Source: JAEUKQ01 sp964414755
Lineage (GTDB): Bacteria > Pseudomonadota > Alphaproteobacteria > JAEUKQ01
NCBI GenBank assembly: GCA_964414755.1
Contig: CAYPXH010000025.1
Coordinates: forward strand, 1 to 21,463
Direction of reading: 5' to 3'
Length of the DNA: 21,463 nucleotides
Position numbers and translations under genes: made by a program. Every line of letters starts with the position of its first letter. Position 1 is the first letter of the stretch. Below the pieces are notes generated by a model. The model did no database searches. It was not told the origin of the DNA and saw nothing but the letters and a program-made list of their open reading frames with translations. Below are positions 1 to 7,291 of this stretch, one piece after another.

Positions 1-130
1 ATTTTATATCAAGCTTGTTTTTCTAGAGAGAACTTTCTATAAAGAGTTTTCATAAATTTATTTAAACCTCACCTGTTAGTGCTGATAGAGATTACCTCAT
101 TTAAAACCTTATATAAGGGGAAAAAATAAA

Positions 131-751
131 ATGCGCCGTTCGGGATTAAGATCTATCCTTTATACGCTGGTTTTAATATTTATCCCATTTACCCCGCTTT
201 TGGCCCATCCAAACCCTCTAATCGAGGTTCACCAGCAGGGTTTCTTAGAGGGATTCTTTCATCCTTTTTTAGGGTTTGATCATCTTATTACCATGTTGTC
301 GATCGGATTTTTAGCGAGCCGGTATGAACATCAGCATCAGGCTTTTGCTCAAATGTCGCTGTGTTTCTTATCGCTCATGATTATTGCTTCTGTTATTATT
401 CATCAAACGCATTTTGCTTTAAGCTCTTTTATTGAAATTTTAATTGCCATCGGTTTAATGATGAGCGGTTTGATGATGGTTATATCCGCTAAAATGAGAT
501 TAAGTAACCTTTTAATTTTATTAGGCGTGATGGGGGCATTGCATGGCGCTGCCCACGCCGAAGCCATGTCTAACAATTTGTTTCCCATTGGTTTTGTTGC
601 AGGTTTTACGTTAGCTACCTTAACCATTATGCTCATTGGTTTCTTGATTGTCAGTTTTTGGCAAAAGAACAATTTTATTCATCAACATGGTAGGCAATTA
701 TTTGGTCTGACCATGGTGGTAAGCGGGGCGGCGAAGCTTGTCCTTAGTTAA
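131..751 (+). CDS. HupE/UreJ-family metal permease
   Basis: A 206-residue integral membrane protein of the HupE/UreJ family. Members are thought to move nickel (sometimes cobalt) across the inner membrane for urease or hydrogenase maturation. The N-terminus looks like a signal peptide (hydrophobic residues about 8-25), and the mature protein would begin with His. Family motifs are clear: HPFLGFDH at 44-51 and HGAAHAE at 138-144, which are His/Asp-rich and sit in membrane segments. About six further hydrophobic segments fill the protein. A run AGGGG about 10 bases before the ATG serves as ribosome binding site. No urease, hydrogenase or other nickel gene lies in the window, although the upstream side cannot be seen. 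The family call is firm; the metal is inferred from the family only. Confidence 0.88.
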   Translation: MRRSGLRSILYTLVLIFIPFTPLLAHPNPLIEVHQQGFLEGFFHPFLGFDHLITMLSIGFLASRYEHQHQAFAQMSLCFLSLMIIASVIIHQTHFALSSFIEILIAIGLMMSGLMMVISAKMRLSNLLILLGVMGALHGAAHAEAMSNNLFPIGFVAGFTLATLTIMLIGFLIVSFWQKNNFIHQHGRQLFGLTMVVSGAAKLVLS

Positions 752-820
752 CTAGGGAAAGATCATTATTTAGGTACACTTACAACAAATAGCATCTTAA
801 TTAAAAATTACAGGTGATAA

Positions 821-2113
821 ATGCAAAAAAAACGACAACGTCATTTATCGGTTACAGGCTTGGGATATGTGGGGTTACCCTTGGCGGCCGCCTTCGGATG
901 TCATGGATTTCCTGTTATTGCCTTTGATATTGACCGCAAAAGAATTGCTGAAATCAAGCAAGGGGTTGACATATCTCGCGAGGTGGAAAAAGAAAAACTA
1001 ATGGAAGCCAAATTGCATTTAACGGCTGACCCCCATGATCTGCAAAAAGCGGATTTTCATATTGTGACAGTTCCCACCCCTATTAACGATGCTTACCGTC
1101 CTGATCTAGGGGCTGTTTTGTCTGCAACACGCACGTTGGCTCAACATCTTAAGAAAGGCGATATTATTGTTTATGAATCAACGGTTTATCCCGGGCTGAC
1201 CGAAGAAGAGTGTCAACCGCTTCTCGAAAAAGTTTCCGGCCTTAAAGTCGGCAAAGATTTTGGTTTAGCTTATTCTCCAGAACGAATAAATCCCGGTGAT
1301 AAGGAGCATCGCTTTGAAAACATCAAAAAAATAGTTTCTGCCAGTGATCCTGCCACCCTTGAGATTGTTGCCGATGTGTATGGACAGGTGGTAAGGGCGG
1401 GGGTTTATCAAGCGGTAAACATCAGAACCGCCGAAGCAGCAAAAGTTTTGGAAAATACCCAACGTGATATTAATATTGCTTTAATGAACGAATTAGCCTT
1501 AATTTGCCACCGGGTTGGCATCGACACCCAAGATGTATTGGCAGCGGCGGGGACAAAATGGAATTTTCTGAAATTCACACCGGGGCTGGTGGGGGGCCAT
1601 TGTATTAGTGTTGACCCGTATTATCTAACCCACAAGGCTGAACAATTGGGTTACATTCCAGAAGTTATTTTGGCAGGCCGCCGCGTTAACAATAGTATCG
1701 GGCGTTTCATAGCAACCGAAATTATTAAGCATTTGACCCGCCAAACTTGGTCTAAAAAGCCCATCATCACAATTTTAGGTTTAACATTTAAGGAAAATGT
1801 TCCCGATATTCGCAATAGCAAGGTGGTCGATATTGTGCAAGAACTAAATTCATTTGGGGTGCAGGTTCAAATCGCTGATCCTTATGCTGACCCGGCTGCC
1901 GTAACGCATGAGTACGGCTTGCATTTGACGCCTTTTGAGCAATTAAAGCCCGCAGCGGCTGTGATTTTAGCGGTGGCTCATCAAGATTATCGCCAACATG
2001 GTTGGAAAATGGTGACCGGCTTATTAGAGAGTGGTAAGGGCTTTGTTGCAGATGTCAAAGCAATCCTAGACCGTACGCAACAACCAAGTGGAATAACCTT
2101 GTGGCGCTTGTAA
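821..2113 (+). CDS. tviB: UDP-N-acetylhexosamine 6-dehydrogenase, TviB/WbpO family
   Basis: NAD-dependent nucleotide-sugar dehydrogenase (430 residues, full length). It should oxidise the C6 hydroxyl of a UDP-HexNAc to a uronic acid in the cytoplasm, feeding surface polysaccharide synthesis. Visible features are the NAD-binding GLGYVG at 13-18, the conserved VPTPIND at 84-90, YSPERINPGD at 151-160, the conserved AKVLENTQRDINIAL stretch near 207-221, the catalytic cysteine Cys261 in GGHCISVDPYYL, and the C-terminal UDP-binding segment LTFKENVPDIRNSK near 321-334. The pattern matches TviB/WbpO (UDP-GlcNAc or UDP-GalNAc dehydrogenases) better than Ugd (UDP-glucose). The start is supported by AGGTGA four bases ahead of the ATG. 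No glycosyltransferase, epimerase or polymerase gene is adjacent, so the polymer it serves cannot be read from context. Confidence 0.92.
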   Translation: MQKKRQRHLSVTGLGYVGLPLAAAFGCHGFPVIAFDIDRKRIAEIKQGVDISREVEKEKLMEAKLHLTADPHDLQKADFHIVTVPTPINDAYRPDLGAVLSATRTLAQHLKKGDIIVYESTVYPGLTEEECQPLLEKVSGLKVGKDFGLAYSPERINPGDKEHRFENIKKIVSASDPATLEIVADVYGQVVRAGVYQAVNIRTAEAAKVLENTQRDINIALMNELALICHRVGIDTQDVLAAAGTKWNFLKFTPGLVGGHCISVDPYYLTHKAEQLGYIPEVILAGRRVNNSIGRFIATEIIKHLTRQTWSKKPIITILGLTFKENVPDIRNSKVVDIVQELNSFGVQVQIADPYADPAAVTHEYGLHLTPFEQLKPAAAVILAVAHQDYRQHGWKMVTGLLESGKGFVADVKAILDRTQQPSGITLWRL

Positions 2114-2176
2114 TGGAGCCGTCCTTCCCCTTGAGAGTTGTAATTAAGCGTTAAAAATTGCCTTAGTCAATAGCTG

Positions 2177-2692
2177 TTAAAACTGAATTAAGGAATGAAA
2201 GGGTACCTTTATTTTCGATTGGCCGCTTAGAAATGCCAATTCGATAATACAGGCAGCTGCAGCAACATTCATGCCGATCTTATGTAAAAGATGGATTGTC
2301 GCCTGCATCGTGCCGCCCGTGGCCAGTAAATCATCTACAACAAGGGCTTTCGTGCCATATTTCAGGCTTTCTTGTTGGATTTCCAATGTGTCGGTTCCAT
2401 ATTCTAAATCATAGGTATAACCAATGGTTTTGCCTGGAAGCTTACCTTTCTTGCGTACCAGTACAAAACCAATATTTAGTGCTATTGCCAGGGGTGCTGC
2501 TAATAAAAATCCACGTGATTCTATACCAACTAATAAATCAGCCTGTAACGGTCTAAGGCGATCTGTTAACTGGCGAACACAATAAGACCACGCTTGGGGA
2601 GCAGCCAGAAGTGGTGATATATCATAAAACAAAATCCCTGGTTTTGGGTAATTTGGGATGCGGCCAATGTACGATTGCAAATCCATCATCAT
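2177..2692 (-). CDS. apt: adenine phosphoribosyltransferase
   Basis: Purine salvage enzyme that makes AMP from adenine and PRPP in the cytoplasm. It has 171 residues, close to the usual Apt length. Family marks are the N-terminal IPNYPKPGILFYDISPLL region (12-29), the loop LVRKKGKLPGKT (78-89), and the type I phosphoribosyltransferase PRPP motif VVDDLLATGGT at 118-128. Three Met codons stand in a row at the start. A GAAAG stretch seven bases ahead of the third one makes that the better-spaced initiation codon, a difference of only two residues. The gene is convergent with the nucleotide-sugar dehydrogenase and divergent from the mla operon, so it is probably transcribed alone. Confidence 0.95.
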   Translation of the reverse strand: MMMDLQSYIGRIPNYPKPGILFYDISPLLAAPQAWSYCVRQLTDRLRPLQADLLVGIESRGFLLAAPLAIALNIGFVLVRKKGKLPGKTIGYTYDLEYGTDTLEIQQESLKYGTKALVVDDLLATGGTMQATIHLLHKIGMNVAAAACIIELAFLSGQSKIKVPFHSLIQF

Positions 2693-2717
2693 ACTTTCAT
2701 GAATAAGGAAATAATAC

Positions 2718-2746
2718 TTGTTGAATACAATAGAAAACCTTATCTT
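2718..2746 (+). promoter_or_regulatory. candidate sigma70 promoter for the mlaEFD operon
   Basis: TTGTTG (2718-2723) and TATCTT (2741-2746) are separated by 17 bases, about 50 bases before the mlaE start and in the apt/mlaE divergent gap. Both hexamers match the consensus only partly, so this is a reading by eye. Confidence 0.35.
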
Positions 2747-2799
2747 GTCTATGTTGTTCTTTTAACAAAATTTCTGATGGTTGAAGAGGATGGTTATTG

Positions 2800-3951
2800 A
2801 TGCGCAGCCAGCCCAAGATTGAACTGGCCGATTGTTGCTTGGAACAATCCAAGCTTCATTTAACGGGTGATTGGACAATTGAAAGCCTTTCAACATCAGT
2901 AATAGCCCGTGTCGAGGCCAAAATTAAGCATCTAGCACTTAACGATGTTACTGGTATTGATTGTGCGCGGATATATCGGTTGGATACCGCAGGGGTTTTA
3001 TTACTATCTAAGATTAGCGCACAAATATCTGATCAGACCAAAAAAACAGAGTTGATTGGATTAAATGAAACCCATAGAAATTTAATGAACAATATTGCAC
3101 ACATTCAGCAAAATATTCCCCCTTCTAAACAAGGGGCGCAATCAGCAGGGCAGCTTGCCATGCTGATCAATCAGGCTGGTTATCAAATTTTTCAACTATT
3201 TGGTCAAAGTTTAAACCTGCTTGGGTTTTTGGGTTATGTTACAACCCGTCTGACCAGGCTATTTATTTGGCCACTTTCCTTACGCTGGACCTCATTAGTT
3301 AGCCACCTTGATCGCAGTGGTATTCAAGCACTGCCTATTGTGGGATTACTCTCTTTTCTGATCGGGATCGTTTTATCTTTCCAAGGTGTAGACCAATTAA
3401 CACAGTTTGGTGCCGAAATATTTACGGTCAATCTGGTTGCTTTGTCTATGACCCGCGAGATGGGGGTTTTAATAACAGCAATTCTTATTGCGGGACGCTC
3501 TGGCAGTTCGTTTACAGCAGAAATTGGTGCGATGAAAATTAATGAAGAGGTTGACGCAATCCGAACCTTGGGTCTAAATCCTATAGATGTTTTGGTTGTA
3601 CCAAGAATACTGGCTCTAATTATCGTTTTGCCATTGTTAACTTTCTTTGCAAATTTTATGGGTATTATGGGTGGCGGGTTGATGTTATGGGTAATTTTAG
3701 ATATTGAACCCGGTCAATATGTTAATTTGGTGCAGCAGGCTGTTTCAACAACTGGTTTTTGGCTAGGGATTATCAAAGCCCCGGTATTTGCGTTTTTTAT
3801 TGGCTTGGTCAGTTGTTTTCATGGGATGCGTGTTCGTGGCAGTACTGAGGAAGTTGGTCTTAATACAACTAGAGCTGTTGTTGAAAGCATTTTTTATGTT
3901 ATTATGCTTGATGCTGTTTTTTCAGTTATTTTTTCAATCCTTAAGGTCTAA
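2800..3951 (+). CDS. mlaE: MlaE-family lipid ABC transporter permease with N-terminal STAS domain
   Basis: Inner-membrane permease of an MCE-type phospholipid transporter. It forms the channel driven by the MlaF ATPase and capped by MlaD. It has 383 residues from ATG 2800. A TTG codon directly before it is also open, but GAAGAGGA lies nine bases ahead of the ATG. Residues about 8-108 resemble a STAS domain (the role MlaB plays as a separate protein in E. coli), including the LDTAGVLLL stretch at 61-69. The rest is a classic MlaE domain, with the signature AGRSGSSFTAEIG at 231-243 followed by EEVDAIRTLGLNP, and about five membrane segments. This STAS-permease fusion replaces a separate mlaB. 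The mlaF start follows 12 bases after the stop. Confidence 0.94.
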   Translation: MRSQPKIELADCCLEQSKLHLTGDWTIESLSTSVIARVEAKIKHLALNDVTGIDCARIYRLDTAGVLLLSKISAQISDQTKKTELIGLNETHRNLMNNIAHIQQNIPPSKQGAQSAGQLAMLINQAGYQIFQLFGQSLNLLGFLGYVTTRLTRLFIWPLSLRWTSLVSHLDRSGIQALPIVGLLSFLIGIVLSFQGVDQLTQFGAEIFTVNLVALSMTREMGVLITAILIAGRSGSSFTAEIGAMKINEEVDAIRTLGLNPIDVLVVPRILALIIVLPLLTFFANFMGIMGGGLMLWVILDIEPGQYVNLVQQAVSTTGFWLGIIKAPVFAFFIGLVSCFHGMRVRGSTEEVGLNTTRAVVESIFYVIMLDAVFSVIFSILKV

Positions 3952-3963
3952 TGCCGGGCGGTT

Positions 3964-4731
3964 ATGGTGTCTGATAATATCGAAACATATGCAATTGATA
4001 TTCAAGGCCTCGTTACCGGCTTTGGCAGCAAACTAATCCATGATCATTTAGACCTACAAGTTGAAAAAGGTGAAATACTTGGTATTGTTGGCGGTTCCGG
4101 ATCAGGCAAATCTGTGTTGCTTAGGACAATTATTGGTCTTCAGCCGCCATATGCAGGTGAAATCAAAATTTTAGGTCAACCGATAAACGATTTACTTAGG
4201 CGAGATGGAAAACGTCCTTGGGGGGTTATGTTTCAAAATGGGGCACTTTTTAGTTCCCTAAGCCTGCTTGAAAATGTTGAGACACCGCTTCTTGAATATA
4301 GCCACTTGCCGGCAAGTAAGATTAAGGAAATAGCCAGGCTAAAATTGATGATGGTTGGACTTCATGAAGATGATTTGCAAAAATTACCCGCTCAAATTTC
4401 GGGTGGAATGCGGAAAAGAACGTCTTTAGCAAGGGCGTTGGCTTTGGATCCACCCATTCTTTTTTTAGATGAACCCACTTCGGGTTTGGACCCAATTAGT
4501 GCAAACCTATTTGATCAATTAATTGTTAGCTTGCAAAAAAGCTTGTCTTTAACGGTCTTTATGATTACCCATGATTTGGATTCCCTAAAAACAGTTTGTG
4601 ATCGTATAGGTGTTTTGGTTGATAAAAAAATTCGGGTAGGTGTCTTAAAAGAATTATTACAAGACTCGCACCCATGGATTAGACAGTATTTTCATGGTGA
4701 TAGAGCCCGCATGTTGCATCAGGAGCAGTAA
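3964..4731 (+). CDS. mlaF: MlaF-family ABC transporter ATPase
   Basis: Cytoplasmic ATPase of the lipid transporter (255 residues). All motifs are intact: Walker A GGSGSGKS at 43-50, Q-loop Gln91, signature SGGMRKR at 146-152 (the form typical of MlaF/Ttg2A), Walker B ILFLDE at 165-170 followed by PTSGLDP, and the switch His203 in THD. The ATG has only a weak GGGCGG-like sequence before it, suggesting translation coupled to mlaE. The stop is two bases from the TTG start of mlaD. Permease, ATPase and MCE protein in tight succession make the assignment secure. Confidence 0.95.
   Translation: MVSDNIETYAIDIQGLVTGFGSKLIHDHLDLQVEKGEILGIVGGSGSGKSVLLRTIIGLQPPYAGEIKILGQPINDLLRRDGKRPWGVMFQNGALFSSLSLLENVETPLLEYSHLPASKIKEIARLKLMMVGLHEDDLQKLPAQISGGMRKRTSLARALALDPPILFLDEPTSGLDPISANLFDQLIVSLQKSLSLTVFMITHDLDSLKTVCDRIGVLVDKKIRVGVLKELLQDSHPWIRQYFHGDRARMLHQEQ
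4721..4725 (+). promoter_or_regulatory. Shine-Dalgarno supporting a TTG start for mlaD
   Basis: AGGAG inside the end of mlaF stands eight bases ahead of TTG 4734. No ATG is available near the protein's N-terminus, so this site decides the non-ATG start. Confidence 0.7.
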
Positions 4732-4733
4732 TT

Positions 4734-5597
4734 TTGGAAATACGTGCCAGATATGTTATTGTAGGCTTTTTTGTGATTGGTCTTTCCTTGGCCTTGATTA
4801 TGGCTTTTCTTTGGCTGGCCAGCCGACAAAACGATCGTGATAGTGCTTATTACGATATTTTGTTTTCAGAAGATGTAACAGGATTGCAGATAGGTGGGGT
4901 TGTTCGGTATCGAGGGGTTGAGGTTGGTCGGGTTGATAATGTACGCATTGATCCAGATCAGATTGATAAGGTGCGTGTTACGATTAATATTGTGTCAAGC
5001 ACCCCGCTTTATGAAGATGCAACAGCTTCGCTAGAAAGTCAGGGCATAACCGGTATAGCGTATATTTTATTGCAAGGTGGATCGGCCAGTAAAAAGCTTT
5101 TACCCACAACAATTATAACACCTTACCCAATAATTACGGCAAAACCAGGTCGTCTGCAGGAAGTTTTGCAAGTTATTAACGATGTTAGTGTTGTTGTCGA
5201 AGACTTTAAAGAAATATCAGGTGAATTCCGTCGGTTTATTCCCCAACTGCTAACCCAGGATAATGCTGTGGCGGTTGGCACTTTGGTACAGAATTTACAG
5301 CAAGTTTCAGGTGACTTGAAGGGTTTTTCACATAATCTTATGCAGCTGTCGAATAGCCAGCAAATTAATCAGTCGCTTCAAGCTTTGCATAATACCTTGC
5401 TAACGGTCGAGCAGATTAGTAATAATTTTAATCAGCTGCTGACAAGCGTTCTTAATCCGGTTGACGCGTTTGTGCCATCAATTTTACGCCAGATTAACGG
5501 ATTGGTTAGCGATGCACGTGATTTTATGGCAAGTTTTAAACGTTTTGCCGAAAAACTAGAGCGTGACCCATCACAATTAATACTAGGGCCACGGTAA
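4734..5597 (+). CDS. mlaD: MlaD-family MCE-domain substrate-binding protein
   Basis: Periplasmic lipid-binding subunit anchored in the inner membrane (287 residues). There is one N-terminal membrane segment at about 8-28, then the MCE domain at about 38-116 with the family pattern GLQIGGVVRYRGVEVGRV, then a predicted helical tail rich in Gln and Leu (about 140-265). In this family the tail forms the central tube of an oligomeric ring. Length is in the upper range for MlaD-type proteins because of the tail. The start is TTG. In this order (permease, ATPase, MCE, lipoprotein) the complex would pass phospholipids between the membranes. Direction cannot be told from sequence. Confidence 0.93.
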   Translation: MEIRARYVIVGFFVIGLSLALIMAFLWLASRQNDRDSAYYDILFSEDVTGLQIGGVVRYRGVEVGRVDNVRIDPDQIDKVRVTINIVSSTPLYEDATASLESQGITGIAYILLQGGSASKKLLPTTIITPYPIITAKPGRLQEVLQVINDVSVVVEDFKEISGEFRRFIPQLLTQDNAVAVGTLVQNLQQVSGDLKGFSHNLMQLSNSQQINQSLQALHNTLLTVEQISNNFNQLLTSVLNPVDAFVPSILRQINGLVSDARDFMASFKRFAEKLERDPSQLILGPR

Positions 5598-5603
5598 CAT
5601 GTT

Positions 5604-5609
5604 AGGAGG
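5604..5609 (+). promoter_or_regulatory. Shine-Dalgarno that decides the lipoprotein start
   Basis: A perfect AGGAGG ends four bases before ATG 5614. The in-frame ATG at 5599 lies upstream of this site and has no ribosome binding site of its own, so 5614 is the likely start. It also gives a normal lipoprotein signal. Confidence 0.8.
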
Positions 5610-5613
5610 TTTT

Positions 5614-6216
5614 ATGCACAAAAAAATATGTTTTTTGGGATTAGTGCTGTTGAGCATCACAACAGGGTGCTCAATCCTTCCAAAAGCCGAGCCAGAACAG
5701 CAATATTTCCTAACAGTTAATAGAAAATCGTCCCATATTGCAGGTGAAGTGCCGATAGTGGTTGTTGAACGGTCAACAGCCCTCAATCCATTGAATACCA
5801 ATAAAATACTATTGACCCAAACATCACAAGAAATCATGCCCCTGAAGGGGGCAAGCTGGGCTGATACAATTCCCCAGATACTACAAGATCTATTGGTTGA
5901 GCGTCTTCAAGGCTACCAAAAGTTTGTTCCAGTTAGCCGGGAAGGCTCAGGATTAAGAGCAACCTATCTGGTACAAACAGATATCAGAGCTTTTTATGTT
6001 ACCAACTGGCCAACCAAACCAACCGTTACAATCGAAATTCGGGTTAATTACATTGATATTGATAAGCGCCACCTGCTATTCACCAAAACATTTCGGCGAC
6101 AACAATTGGTTGAAGGTACGGGAGTTAATATGATAGTTGACGCTTTTCAGCAAAACATGACCCTAATTTTGGCTGACATCGCCGAACAGATTAATGAACA
6201 AACTGGAAAACCTTAA
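5614..6216 (+). CDS. PqiC/YmbA-like ABC-transport auxiliary lipoprotein
   Basis: Predicted lipoprotein of about 200 residues, resembling the ABC_trans_aux family (PqiC/YmbA; older name DUF330), the partner of MCE-type transporters at the outer membrane. The N-terminus is short and basic (MHKK), then a hydrophobic run, then a lipobox-like TTGC with the lipidated Cys19. The mature part has the family features: QQYFL near the N-terminus, an alternating polar/hydrophobic VPIVVVERSTALNPLNTNKI region, and WADTIPQILQDLL. It starts 17 bases after mlaD and is clearly in the same operon. In E. coli the Mla system uses MlaC and MlaA instead; here a Pqi-type lipoprotein takes the distal position. The family call rests on pattern and context, not on a strong motif. 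Confidence 0.82.
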   Translation: MHKKICFLGLVLLSITTGCSILPKAEPEQQYFLTVNRKSSHIAGEVPIVVVERSTALNPLNTNKILLTQTSQEIMPLKGASWADTIPQILQDLLVERLQGYQKFVPVSREGSGLRATYLVQTDIRAFYVTNWPTKPTVTIEIRVNYIDIDKRHLLFTKTFRRQQLVEGTGVNMIVDAFQQNMTLILADIAEQINEQTGKP

Positions 6217-6496
6217 TTATATAGATTTTATATTAAAGTTGGCTTTAAGGGAGAGTATATCATTTCTAGTGACGATATCATCAATCAACAGGTTTGTTTT
6301 TTGTAGAATTAAAAAATACATAAACCGCTAATAAAAGATCATTGATGATTTCAAAAATTCCGGACTGCTCTGTGCTTTTCATTGGGCTAGAAAGATTTGA
6401 GCCAGAGTACACAGTGCAAACCAAAAAGATGACTAATACTTTTTATGGCTGTCAATTGTGATTTTTAAAGTTTTTCACATATTGGGCGTATTTCTA

Positions 6497-7291
6497 TCAA
6501 TTTTTTAGATTCTTCATTTTTTTATCTATTTCTTCGTAAAGCTCTAAACCAGCTTGCTCAAAAACGTTTAGCAAATCCACATAGGTATTTTTTCCACCTA
6601 GCAAATCCCAAAATTCTGACCCAACTAAAAGTTCTTGGTGCACATCAAGCAATCCTTTCAAAGTCCAGCGTTGATAAGGCTTGGGTTCATAAGGGTTGTA
6701 TGGAATGGCAACTATAGTTTTGATAACCGCTTTAAACGTCGTGCTTCCACGTATCGCAACCCAATCAAGCATTTGCTTCTTAATACTAGTAAATTCGTTA
6801 ATGTTGGGTTTAGCCGTTTTCACTTCAAAATAGTATTCTGATCCATCTTTCATCTCCACAAAAAGGTCAACACGTTTTTTGAGCTTATTTCCTAAATTGC
6901 CCTTGTCAGCAACGGCCAAAATTTCATTCACTTCCTTATCTTTATCTGGGTCTCGTGAACCCGAACACAGATCACGCATGATATTATCAATTTTTAAAGC
7001 GGCCTCACTGCTGATATAACCTTCGAATTCCTTATATTGTCCAATAGCTCGATTTGCTCTTGGTTCAGCAATCATTTTACCAACTTGTTCAAAAATTGAA
7101 GTGCCTAGCATTGTATTGAGCGATTGAATAAAAGAAAATAATGCCATCCTATCCTTGCCGAGCAAGCGAAAATGAAAGGGCATTGAATTGGTTTCTGGAT
7201 TATAAGTTGCCAACTTATCCCGGACCTTTTTAATCAAATAATCCTTTATTTGGTAACTTTGTTGTGGTGTAAGAGCCATATCACATTCCAT
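6497..7291 (-). CDS. type II restriction endonuclease, TdeIII-like
   Basis: Cytoplasmic endonuclease that would cut unmodified DNA, paired with the methyltransferase just upstream. It has 264 residues and resembles the TdeIII family. A PD-(D/E)XK core is visible: Asp142 in KKRVDLFVEM, then Glu156 and Lys158 in YYFEVKTAKPN. The PNINEF...KKQMLDW stretch after it (162-177) is also family-like. From memory the TdeIII family recognises GGNCC; that specificity is not proven for this protein. The start used overlaps the last 11 bases of the methyltransferase gene. A second ATG four codons on (7279) would begin just after that stop and is equally possible. The reading frame is intact with no sign of decay. 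Confidence 0.82.
   Translation of the reverse strand: MECDMALTPQQSYQIKDYLIKKVRDKLATYNPETNSMPFHFRLLGKDRMALFSFIQSLNTMLGTSIFEQVGKMIAEPRANRAIGQYKEFEGYISSEAALKIDNIMRDLCSGSRDPDKDKEVNEILAVADKGNLGNKLKKRVDLFVEMKDGSEYYFEVKTAKPNINEFTSIKKQMLDWVAIRGSTTFKAVIKTIVAIPYNPYEPKPYQRWTLKGLLDVHQELLVGSEFWDLLGGKNTYVDLLNVFEQAGLELYEEIDKKMKNLKN

Noticed and set aside
6217..6496. Attachment-site repeat of tRNA-Pro at the far end of the R-M pair
   Set aside because: No copy of the tRNA 3' end was found in this gap. The only structure is a 9-base inverted repeat (6277-6285 with 6341-6349) with a loop of over 50 bases, too weak to call a terminator or att site.
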